Source of the DNA: a virus
IMG/VR virus record: IMGVR_UViG_3300044680_000105
Span: 1 to 31,323 of that record
Reading direction: 5' to 3' (one strand)
DNA length: 31,323 bases
The translations under genes were made by a program, and so were the position numbers. Positions 9,401 to 16,075 of this stretch are shown here, in pieces; the stretch's first letter is position 1, and each line of letters opens with the position of its first letter. Below the pieces are notes generated by a model. That model had not been told where the DNA came from. It did not search any database and was given only the letters and a program-made list of their open reading frames with translations.

Positions 9401-10531
9401 TCCAACTTGCAGGCGATGAGCGGCGCTTGTCGTTATGCTGAGAATGCCCTGCCCGAGAGCGTTGACGCTCAAGCTCCACGCCGTGACCGCTGTGCCAATC
9501 GCCTGGTCGGGCACTCCGGTGATGCTCACGTAGGAATTCGGGGCGAGCCCGTGCGCAGAGCTAGTGGTAATCGTGGCAATGCCCGCCTGATTTTCATTGT
9601 TGACAACAATGCTCGCGATTCCACCACCCACGGTTGCGGCGGGGACGTTCGCGATCTGCGCTTGATAGCCAGGCTTGAGACCGTGCGCTGTGGCCGTCGT
9701 CGCGGTCACGATGTTGTTGCCGCCCCGAGTTAATGTGGCAGCAGCAAATGTGGCCGTGCCCCCGGCTCCGGAGTAGAAAGCTGCGAAGTAAGCGCTACAA
9801 CCGAATTCGGTCGAATTCGTGACGTAATTAATCGTGAAATTCGTGTTGAATCCGGTATAAGTATTTCCGGCAAGAGTCACCACTTGGCCCACAGCCAGAG
9901 AAGTGTCAGGAGCCGTCAGTTGAACGATGATGCTGTAGTAGATTCCTTTACTCAAACTCGCCGTATAGACGTCCGAAATGTTATCGATGCGCCCGGTAGA
10001 GAGCGCCATCGCGGAACTAGGGAGAGCAACGCTCGAAACGGTAGGCGGCGCGCCGGGTCCATCCTGAGTTACCCGGTCGAAGTTCGTGCCATCGTACTGC
10101 AGTGGAAAATCGGATCCATGTAGGCCGTCAGAAAAGGCGAAATACTCCCGGCCAAACGCGGTGATCGATCGACAGAAACTACCCGGAACCGTCTGGAAAA
10201 CGTCCGTATAGGTGCCGGGTGAATTGATCGGGTCTTCCAACCACAACGTTCCGGACGAGTCGAGATAGAGATTCTTAATCGCTCCCGTGGGAGTGACGAA
10301 GCTCTTTCCGTAGACGACGGTTGGCACCACATTTCCTGGCCCTCCAGCGGGCAAAGGAGTTTGGAAAACCCGCTGGAGAGCGGGCCTCGACCCGACATCG
10401 CCGGGCACGAAGATGATGTCCTGATTGTCCGGAGACACGCCAGGCGGCAGGCAGTCAGGCGCCATCTCGCACACCCAGCTACCTTTTACGTCGAGCGGTA
10501 TCGCGACCGCGCCTTTGGGATTAAAGCTCAT
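6410..10531 (-). CDS. Large tail hub/stabilisation-like virion protein
   Basis: This is the largest gene, 1,373 aa, with GAGG 2 nt before the ATG. The N-terminal ~170 residues (PDNQDIIFVPGDVGSRPALQRVF, here quoted in part) recall the start of tail-hub or DNA-stabilisation proteins of short-tailed phages, with short beta strands and aromatic/Gly turns as in propeller-like hubs. Residues about 270-380 hold three spaced motifs of the type ITT-x3-AHGL-x2-G. A ~73-residue module is duplicated at residues 744-816 and 1269-1342. Residues ~930-1230 return to hub-like sequence with Trp-rich turns. P22 gp10 is far shorter (~470 aa), so if the analogy holds, domains have been inserted. The role is inferred from position and repeat style. 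Confidence 0.7.
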   Translation of the reverse strand: MSFNPKGAVAIPLDVKGSWVCEMAPDCLPPGVSPDNQDIIFVPGDVGSRPALQRVFQTPLPAGGPGNVVPTVVYGKSFVTPTGAIKNLYLDSSGTLWLEDPINSPGTYTDVFQTVPGSFCRSITAFGREYFAFSDGLHGSDFPLQYDGTNFDRVTQDGPGAPPTVSSVALPSSAMALSTGRIDNISDVYTASLSKGIYYSIIVQLTAPDTSLAVGQVVTLAGNTYTGFNTNFTINYVTNSTEFGCSAYFAAFYSGAGGTATFAAATLTRGGNNIVTATTATAHGLKPGYQAQIANVPAATVGGGIASIVVNNENQAGIATITTSSAHGLAPNSYVSITGVPDQAIGTAVTAWSLSVNALGQGILSITTSAAHRLQVGMLVNVSLNGGTVQELAVNSTPSTTSVTFLTVGGTTGTGTTNATLTLPFPLPASYAGNPNGSLVEVLSCPTTTTFQIAFAFEDATWTGGGAIYLAWDGTFYVISTPSTTSFTYQQYGPGAITTSVGTVIPWGQISPGLHQCRQFFVTRQGQITRPSPPVTFMANGGQYVSVTQMLTGPSNIVARGFEFTGAEGSYFFYIPVPAQVNGQPVSTATVINDNTTTSALFDFGDATLYSAQATSTPTNDIASQVVLDGALGFADYKQRLVAFGQRNTVNNFLNLGFEGGPLGSPPPGWTVVSSGGAVVAGRTPGVWQVTVGTSGSSGAISQSASQDGYGAPILQPNTLYKVRLWLEPSAAVNTISSITFTNESNLGTVVYITLASAPTIPLAAGQTFLLNGLTHATWLNGVTLIANVLSGGNVIVASYHHAGYSVTSDTGTATLTSSSIVGASFAASLTSASTGFSVSASIANSQMSLTGSYLEATFSAVTPLTIPSDLLLTLTANSGGLASTLTWDEVSIIDAESPYLDTELFGSYPDNPEAFSGVTGLFGPPDDTHKVMDIAIIRNTPYIVTQDPEGRLHQVTSGNTEPSGWVIAEVDSSCGALSAFCLTKSQSDNRSSSGGEEWFAWASMSGPRIFGGSIAHKIGQEIQPAWFDETNETWPQINMAAALTAWALNDPTTRTIYFGLPLTTATAPSIIYPLNYRELDSAEAIASSPPFHPSFAGRLIATDNTRKWTRWNLPINGAALMYRMAGTLSTVLFAGNAQAYGLAVGYGNIYTLNPTKYTDDDYGQIYPYYVTAALPDTGQEVALQLDSGRKLLAYLSAMVSAVAKVTVTALCDNLSNPWPLTVTRTPGTNPNFEMEWGGGNATAHRMFFKIASSPGSAPTVVSVLATQESNLGTVVYVTFATPLPYPLAAGQTYILNGLTNATWLNGVTLTANVLSGGNVLVAPYSHSGYSSTADTGTAILTNSPALTDNSFVLRKLTPWFKKAKLAVRGAAQ
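6506..6727 (-). repeat. Duplicated intragenic module, copy 2
   Basis: This encodes residues ~1269-1342 of the 1,373-aa protein, starting ESNLGTVVYVTF and containing LNGLTNATWLNGVTLTANVL. It matches the copy at 8082-8302 at both protein and DNA level (long identical stretches around the TWLNGVTL codons). Confidence 0.85.
8082..8302 (-). repeat. Duplicated intragenic module, copy 1
   Basis: This encodes residues ~744-816 of the 1,373-aa protein, starting ESNLGTVVYITL and containing LNGLTHATWLNGVTLIANVL. It is a clear tandem-type paralogue of the copy at 6506-6727, about 450 residues apart, and probably a surface Ig-like or beta-sandwich insertion. Confidence 0.85.
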
Positions 10532-10540
10532 CGCCTCGGT

Positions 10541-10948
10541 TTAGACGAAGGCCGGAAATGTCGCGATGGCGTAAAGATAGGCTGCGAGATGGCCCGCATC
10601 ATATGCGGTTCCCTCGGTATATTCCGCGCCGCCGGGAGTCGCAGACATGTAAACCACGCCATTGTCGCGCGTAGTTCCAGGGCAGTAAGAAAGACCGTAA
10701 CCATTGGGCGCGGTTCCGGCTGGCGGTTCCTCGTAAACAAACACATTTACTGGGACAGCATCCGACGGGATTAAGGGATTGTTCACGCTTGCGAAGCTGA
10801 GTGTGTCGCCGTGCGTTGCCGCTCCGCCATAGTTTGCGCTCAGAGTCAGCAGCAACTTCACGATAATAGTTCTCTGGTCGGTTGTCGGGTTCCCCAGTGT
10901 CGTTGCGGTTGCAGCGTTGGTGATTGCAACGGTTGGTGTGATAGCCAT
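10541..10948 (-). CDS. Small virion protein (decoration or neck-like)
   Basis: The product has 135 aa, with a strong GGAGG 7 nt before the ATG. The sequence is Ala/Thr-rich at the N-terminus (AITPTVAITNAATATTLG) and then resembles a beta-sandwich with a YEEPPAGTAPNGYGLSYCPG loop. There is no signal peptide. It sits between a connector-like gene and the hub-like gene. A head-decoration, neck or minor tail role fits size and place; no family was recognised. Confidence 0.7.
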   Translation of the reverse strand: MAITPTVAITNAATATTLGNPTTDQRTIIVKLLLTLSANYGGAATHGDTLSFASVNNPLIPSDAVPVNVFVYEEPPAGTAPNGYGLSYCPGTTRDNGVVYMSATPGGAEYTEGTAYDAGHLAAYLYAIATFPAFV

Positions 10949-10968
10949 AGTGGTGCCTCCAAATTGTT

Positions 10969-11763
10969 TTAGTAGCGCGCGGAGCGCCGGAATGCCGAAG
11001 AGTGCCCCCTACGGCTGGTGGTTGTCCTTTGCTTCTGTCTTGCTTCAAGGTTGTAGATTTGCCGCGTTTCGTCCTCGGCCTGCTGTAGAAATGTGCCGGA
11101 ATCGAGATCAGCGCGCGGCGCCGCGACTTCCGCGGCAAGATAATTCGCCAAGGGCGATAGGGCGCGCATGACCGGAACGGCCTGCTGATTCCAACTTACA
11201 GTTCCGGTGGTCACCGCATCCGGAAGAAAAGCCGCATACTCAATTTTGAAATCGAGCGGTTGACTCGCTCCCGGCATCCAGATCGTGTCTTCGCGCCATT
11301 CAAAACAACCGTTGAACGGCTGAGCAACCTGGCAGGACGGAAGCCCGTCCAGTGCCTGCTCCATCGGGTGATGATGGAACGCCATTGACATGCCACTGAC
11401 TCGCTCCCAGATCTTCAACGGGAGAATCAGGTCCGGAGGCAACGCGGGGGAAATGTAATAACTCGTTCCGTCGAAACAACCGCTCCACGAAAGCGAAACT
11501 TGCATCGCAGGATCGGGGTTGGCCAGCACGGGGAATCCCAGCAAAACCACACTCTGCTTGAAACGAGAATGGCCGAGCTGAGTAAGGAAGGCTTGAAACT
11601 TTCGCCAGGCCGCGTTGTACATGACCTGGGTAAAGGGTTGCACGTCGGTGAGGATGTCTCCGCCGATCGAAGCCATGGCATCGTTGATGCGCACCCTGGC
11701 CAGGTTCAATACGGACTCCACTAAGTCATAGGGAGCCGCTGGCAGTGGAGAGGGAATCGGCAC
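10969..11763 (-). CDS. Putative head-tail connector/neck protein
   Basis: The product has 264 aa. The GTG start follows the TAA of the upstream gene directly (TAAGTG), so translation is probably coupled. The first 45 residues form a helical region (SVLNLARVRINDAMASIGGDILTD), then a beta-rich middle (residues 70-200 with several Trp and Cys), then a charged, Ser/Arg-rich tail (QKQRTTTSRRGHSSAFRRS). Position between capsid-proximal genes and the hub-like protein suggests a connector or tail-accessory factor analogous to P22 gp4, but I see no decisive motif. Confidence 0.65.
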   Translation of the reverse strand: MPIPSPLPAAPYDLVESVLNLARVRINDAMASIGGDILTDVQPFTQVMYNAAWRKFQAFLTQLGHSRFKQSVVLLGFPVLANPDPAMQVSLSWSGCFDGTSYYISPALPPDLILPLKIWERVSGMSMAFHHHPMEQALDGLPSCQVAQPFNGCFEWREDTIWMPGASQPLDFKIEYAAFLPDAVTTGTVSWNQQAVPVMRALSPLANYLAAEVAAPRADLDSGTFLQQAEDETRQIYNLEARQKQRTTTSRRGHSSAFRRSARY

Positions 11764-12531
11764 TTATTTTTCTTCTTTCTTGGCCGCCCTCGTGAGCTCT
11801 TTTTGTTCTTCCATAATCTTCGTGTAGGCGGGAATGTCGAAGATGTATCCGCAGTTGGCCGTCGGACACTTCAGCACATCGCCATCGACCAAAGTTCCGC
11901 AAAGTTTGCACTTTTGGCGGCCCTTCGGATTTCTTGCAACCATCCAGTCTTCGTCGGTGAGCTTCAAGTGCTCAGCGGCCTTAAAGTGCCATTCGGGAGC
12001 AATCGCACGGCGCAGAACGGCATCGCCAGAAGCAAAGAATTCGCGGGCTTCATTGACTAACTGGCGACATTTCTCGTCAAGCTCTCCATTCGCGGCGAGC
12101 AGTTCATCATCCGTCGGTTCTTCACCGGCGGCGACAAAACATCCGAAGTGCCGAAGTGAATAGGCGGAATTTTGGCCGCGTCCTTCGCCAAGAAACTCGT
12201 TCGCGAATCCCCAGCCGTCTTCCTCGAAGCGCCCCATCTCCGCTTCGTTTTTCATGTACAGCTCGGTCATGGGATCGGTGAATACCGGACCAGCGACGTA
12301 GTCTTCGTTTTCTGGGCAGGCAGGAACGGTGTATTCTCCGTAACTGCCCATGTGCTTCTTGTGCCCCCACGGACCGACGTTGAAGACGTGGATTTTCGCG
12401 GCCATCGCCCGTTCGACGTGACGCGACAACGGCGGAATGATCCTGTCCGTCATCTGCCGCTTATAAGTCGACACGATCTGACTGGCCTGCTGGGCCGGGA
12501 TAGTTTGTCCTGTGTTGCTCTGAAGTCCCAT
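11764..12531 (-). CDS. Structural-region protein with C-terminal zinc ribbon
   Basis: The product has 255 aa from the ATG at 12531, which has AAGGAGA about 8 nt upstream; the frame is open further upstream (to 12594) but that part lacks a ribosome site. The body is mixed helix/strand with many acidic and aromatic residues. Near residues 210-235 there is a zinc-ribbon pattern, CKLC then C-x4-C, in KCKLCGTLVDGDVLKC. The last 25 residues are a Glu/Lys helix. It lies 16 nt after the gene following the capsid gene. A structural or head-completion role is inferred from context; the ribbon suggests metal and possibly nucleic-acid binding. Confidence 0.65.
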   Translation of the reverse strand: MGLQSNTGQTIPAQQASQIVSTYKRQMTDRIIPPLSRHVERAMAAKIHVFNVGPWGHKKHMGSYGEYTVPACPENEDYVAGPVFTDPMTELYMKNEAEMGRFEEDGWGFANEFLGEGRGQNSAYSLRHFGCFVAAGEEPTDDELLAANGELDEKCRQLVNEAREFFASGDAVLRRAIAPEWHFKAAEHLKLTDEDWMVARNPKGRQKCKLCGTLVDGDVLKCPTANCGYIFDIPAYTKIMEEQKELTRAAKKEEK

Positions 12532-12547
12532 AATGTGTTCTCCTTTT

Positions 12548-13243
12548 TTATCCAACCACTGCTTTGTTTCTGCCAATCGGCATCGGCCGGCCATTCGGCT
12601 GGCGCAAGCGATTGGCTCGCTGATCGACCCGATGAGCTTTTTGGCTGTGGACGTGTCCGTGAAAACTTGTCGGCCTCAAGCCAAACGCGGGTATGGTTTC
12701 GCGGAGCCGATCAAACTGCAAAGTGTCTCCGCTTTGCTCTTGTTTCAGGTAGTGCGCTTCGATGGCGGCTTTGACTTTCACCGGATCGTTCGATTCCGCT
12801 TTGGTGACAATCCCAATCAGCCAATCGAGATTGCAGTCCGCTGGCTGCACTGTCTCGAAGGTGTGAACCTGCTGATAGACGCCGCGCTTTGGATAGGGGC
12901 CGTTGAGTAATAATCCTGTACCAGGTTCGGTGAAAGTGAAATTGTAAGACTGCTCTGTCATGCCCGAATCTTTGAGAGCGCTGATCCACTTTTCCAAAAC
13001 CCAGACGTTTCCCAATTCGCGATACTTCGGGCGCAGGCGATATTCAGCCTTGCCGTCGGGCCACATGCCGCCGACCAGTCGCATGACCGAGGGCGCAAAC
13101 ACGATGCGGTACAGGTTTTCCCGGTAAGGATTCGTCCCGTACCGCTTCATGGGAGCAGGGAACTGGCGCGGCAGTGGAGCCGAGGTAATACTGGAACCTG
13201 CCGCGCCAGCAGCAGTAACGCTAGGGGGTTGACTAAGCGTCAC
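12548..13243 (-). CDS. Hypothetical head-region protein
   Basis: The product has 231 aa from a GTG at 13243 that overlaps the capsid stop as GTGA; the upstream extension to 13327 lies inside the capsid gene and is not needed. The first ~30 residues are Ser/Pro/Ala-rich and flexible. Then comes a compact region with YRENLYRIVFAPSV, a WVLEKW helix, and a conserved-looking YNFTFTEPGTGLLLNGPYP stretch. The C-terminal 40 residues are basic (HSQKAHRVDQRANRLRQ). No family was recognised. It is probably made in a fixed ratio with the capsid protein because of the coupling. Confidence 0.65.
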   Translation of the reverse strand: MTLSQPPSVTAAGAAGSSITSAPLPRQFPAPMKRYGTNPYRENLYRIVFAPSVMRLVGGMWPDGKAEYRLRPKYRELGNVWVLEKWISALKDSGMTEQSYNFTFTEPGTGLLLNGPYPKRGVYQQVHTFETVQPADCNLDWLIGIVTKAESNDPVKVKAAIEAHYLKQEQSGDTLQFDRLRETIPAFGLRPTSFHGHVHSQKAHRVDQRANRLRQPNGRPMPIGRNKAVVG

Positions 13244-14514
13244 TTGCCAAAAATCCCCTTCGGAATGGTGATGCCTGATGCAAACGCGTTGAGACGGGTG
13301 TTTACGGCGATGACCTGCCCCATCCAAATGAGGTAAAAAACCAGAGCAGACGCGAGACCGCCGCTCGCCCCGTAAATCGGGAAAAGCGTTTGTCCGCCAA
13401 CCGAATAGAAGTCCATGGGCACGGTTTCAACGCGGCTCAAGTTTTTCAGACAGAGGTAATCGAGGTAGCCAGGGAGCGCGCGAACGTTGACGACGTTTTC
13501 GCGGCCTCCGATTTGATCCGGGGCCTTCGCCTTCAACATGTCGTGAGAGCGGTCACCCTTCGAACCTTCGAAGTCGATGCGCTGCACCAGAAGAGCGTTC
13601 TGCTCCCAGGCGTTACGAACATCGACGTTCGAGTGAGCGATCGTCTTCGCAGCGTCCGCTTCCTCGATGCCAAGAGACAACTCCCGCTGCGATTCGAGAG
13701 CGCGAACCAGAGCCGGAGTCAACGGACCGTTGACGGCCAGCGAGGGGGTATTGAATTTTCCCGGATATGAGGGACGCTGAACGTTGTACCAGTTGCCCGT
13801 GTTGCTGGAAACCTGCCAGTTGCGCAGTCCGAAGAGTCCGGAATTCGCCTGGCCGCTCGCACCGTTCATCATCAGTTTGTTGCCGATGGCAACCGATGCG
13901 GTCGCAATCGGATTGACCAGCCAAATGACGTTCGAGAGAATATCGACGCTCTGCACGGTGACGGTTTCAATGAAAGCCCCGCCTACAGCCGTCCAGATAT
14001 CAATGTCCTGGTCATCCTGAAACAGGTTGGCATTATTGACGCCGAAACCGACGGTGTTGTTACCTGACGTTTGCAGCGAAACGACGGAATCGAGCGTGTT
14101 CGAACCATCCGTCTGAAGCCAGGCATCCATGTAGCCGGCGAAGTTCTTCGTCGCCATCTGGTGCGTAAGAGTGGCGAAATTCTCAATCGCCTTCTCGTCG
14201 GAATCGGTTGCCAGTTCGGATAATTTCGAATAGCTGGCAGCGTAGATCAGGGTTACGCAAGTGCCAGTTCCCGGCACTTCTTGGGGGCCGGAACCGACGC
14301 CCATATCTTGATTGTCGAGAGATCCGAGACGGCCTTTGCCGCCACGGATCGGCATGGTGGGAATACGGAAAGGACGGTTCGAAACCGCCTTGATTTTGGT
14401 GTTTTCTTCGATGCGCTTCCAGAGGACGGAAGCGCTCAGGGACAGATCAGCCAGTTCCGGTCGAACGTATTCCTGCATCGAAGCAAGAGCTTGAGAAACA
14501 TCAGCTACAGCCAT
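13240..14514 (-). CDS. Major capsid protein
   Basis: The product has 424 aa, with GAGG 5 nt before the ATG. The order portal, scaffold-like, this gene, its size and its sequence style fit an HK97-fold coat protein. Features include an N-terminal helical arm (residues 1-40), an E-loop-like Gly/Arg region (PIRGGKGRLGSLDNQDMG), a long central helix (DEKAIENFATLTHQMATKNFAGYMD), and a C-terminal part ending in beta strands and a hydrophobic segment (LASALVFYLIWMGQVIAVNTRL). P22 coat protein is 430 aa, close in length. There is no obvious prohead protease site or protease gene nearby. Confidence comes mainly from context and length. Confidence 0.75.
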   Translation of the reverse strand: MAVADVSQALASMQEYVRPELADLSLSASVLWKRIEENTKIKAVSNRPFRIPTMPIRGGKGRLGSLDNQDMGVGSGPQEVPGTGTCVTLIYAASYSKLSELATDSDEKAIENFATLTHQMATKNFAGYMDAWLQTDGSNTLDSVVSLQTSGNNTVGFGVNNANLFQDDQDIDIWTAVGGAFIETVTVQSVDILSNVIWLVNPIATASVAIGNKLMMNGASGQANSGLFGLRNWQVSSNTGNWYNVQRPSYPGKFNTPSLAVNGPLTPALVRALESQRELSLGIEEADAAKTIAHSNVDVRNAWEQNALLVQRIDFEGSKGDRSHDMLKAKAPDQIGGRENVVNVRALPGYLDYLCLKNLSRVETVPMDFYSVGGQTLFPIYGASGGLASALVFYLIWMGQVIAVNTRLNAFASGITIPKGIFGK

Positions 14515-14698
14515 AAAGCCTCTTCAATGAATGAAATTTTCGGTTTTGCAGGACTTGCCAATTCGCCCAAAGGCCAGCAGGATGGCGGCGGCTGTTCGCC
14601 TGGATGTCCTTAAAACTATTCGCTTGTTGGAGAGGCGCGGTTTAAAGGGTTTCCGTTCCCTAGCCAAGTCCTCAAAGTTTCCGCTCGGGTGAGCGGCA
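14515..14698 (-). other. 184-bp gap upstream of the capsid gene
   Basis: This is the longest non-coding gap in the late block. It contains an 8-bp perfect inverted repeat, AGGACTTG at 14550-14557 and CAAGTCCT at 14665-14672, about 107 nt apart, and a 6-bp hairpin CCGCTC/GAGCGG at 14681-14696 just after the scaffold-like gene. No T-run follows the hairpin on the minus strand, so it is not a standard terminator. A capsid-specific promoter or RNA processing site could be here; no convincing -35/-10 pair was seen. Confidence 0.4.
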
Positions 14699-16060
14699 CT
14701 ACCAACGAACTTTTTTACCCCCTCGCAGGATCGCCGTGTGTTTCATCAGCATCCCTTGAGTGGTCGCAATCAAATCGATCGGCGCCATCCCGCTTACCGT
14801 GCGCGGATGCCCCGAAATCTTTTCAAATCCTTCCGGCACAACAGCGGCTGGCTTTTTGCCAGGAACGACAGCCGCTTTCTTTTCACCGGCTTTCGGCCCG
14901 GGCTTCTGGGTGGGCTTGATTCCAAGGTCGTCGACCGCGCGCCGAACTGCGCCGGGGATCAGTTTGTGATATTCACTGTGCAGCCGGCGACGGTAGCCTT
15001 CCTCGTTGCGATTTGCGAGGTACCCCCGCATGGCTTGACCGTAATCCCTGTTGGCAGCGAGCCGGGCGTCCAACTCTTCCGCCACTTTCGACCAAATCTG
15101 CTTTTTCTGGTCGTCTGTAAGTTTCGTGGCGCCGACAATGCGCGCGGTCTCGCTGTCTACAAGCTTCGAACCGTAGCCGGTCGAGCGCGTGTTGTATTCG
15201 CGGCGGGTGAGGTCGAGTTCGCGGGCAGCGTGCGTAGCTTCTGCATCTTTCCCGTCTTTTCCCGTTGCGGCAGCAGCTTTCGGAGTAATCGGCTTCGAGG
15301 CGAGACCCTTCAAACGGTCCAACCACTCGGTAATTTTGTTGTAAGCGGCGATGATCTCGTTTTTCTCGGGGGAGTCCGGCAATCTGGGAATGAAAGTGCG
15401 CAGCATGGTCAACTGCAGGGGGATTTCCGCCTGATTCGCATCAGCCATGATCGGCTGACTCACTAAAGCCGAATAGGCCTCGGGATTCAACTCAGAAAAC
15501 TTGTTAAGCGCAGCAGGAACAAGGGTTTGCAGAGCTTCCGGGGCCGCAGTAGCTAATTCGTCGATTACGGAAGGATCACCGGCGCTGATTTTCGCGTCAA
15601 AAGCGCGCCAGCCCTGCACCTCGGCGCGAACATCGGTCAAAACCTGCTCGACCGCACGGCCTTCACTGCCCGGGTAGGCCAGTTGCTCTAAATCCTTGAT
15701 GATATTGGAGGCTTTCTCGAAGCCGATAGGCAAGACGCGGTCCGCTTTATCTTGCCGAATGAGCGCGGTCTGGATTTGCTTGGCGAGAGCTGGGTTTTTG
15801 GCCTTGATGGCCTCCAATTCAGCCTTGGCCTGCTTGTAGAGAGGCACGTTCGAATCGAGTGCGCCCGCTTTGTCGTCTTCGGCAGCTACATCGGTATCCG
15901 CGCCGGCATCGCCAGCGTCAGCACCAGAATCGCCCGAAACATCAGTTCCGAGGTCGCCCGCGTCACCCGCATCTCCTGCGTCAACCGCGGGCAGAACCAC
16001 GGAACCAGCCGCCATGCCAATCAGCGGCAACAGCGCCAAAATCCAGTAAATAAAGTGCAT
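14699..16060 (-). CDS. Putative scaffolding protein
   Basis: The product has 453 aa, with AAAGGAGA 8 nt before the ATG. It lies between portal and capsid genes, where scaffolding proteins are found. Residues 1-27 are strongly hydrophobic (MHFIYWILALLPLIGMAAGS) like a signal or anchor, which is unusual for a scaffold. Residues 28-65 are an Asp/Ala/Gly low-complexity run with repeated DAGDAG. The rest is hydrophilic and helical with coiled-coil-like stretches (e.g. ELEAIKAKNPALAKQIQTAL), and residues 370-420 are Lys/Pro-rich. Highly helical charged composition supports scaffold; the hydrophobic N-terminus leaves a membrane-associated role possible. Confidence 0.6.
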   Translation of the reverse strand: MHFIYWILALLPLIGMAAGSVVLPAVDAGDAGDAGDLGTDVSGDSGADAGDAGADTDVAAEDDKAGALDSNVPLYKQAKAELEAIKAKNPALAKQIQTALIRQDKADRVLPIGFEKASNIIKDLEQLAYPGSEGRAVEQVLTDVRAEVQGWRAFDAKISAGDPSVIDELATAAPEALQTLVPAALNKFSELNPEAYSALVSQPIMADANQAEIPLQLTMLRTFIPRLPDSPEKNEIIAAYNKITEWLDRLKGLASKPITPKAAAATGKDGKDAEATHAARELDLTRREYNTRSTGYGSKLVDSETARIVGATKLTDDQKKQIWSKVAEELDARLAANRDYGQAMRGYLANRNEEGYRRRLHSEYHKLIPGAVRRAVDDLGIKPTQKPGPKAGEKKAAVVPGKKPAAVVPEGFEKISGHPRTVSGMAPIDLIATTQGMLMKHTAILRGGKKVRW

Positions 16061-16075
16061 TGTGAGTTCTCCTTT

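Noticed and set aside
14681-14696. Hairpin CCGCTC/GAGCGG as a terminator
   Set aside because: There is no T-run on either strand and the stem is only 6 bp; late transcription should continue through to the capsid gene.
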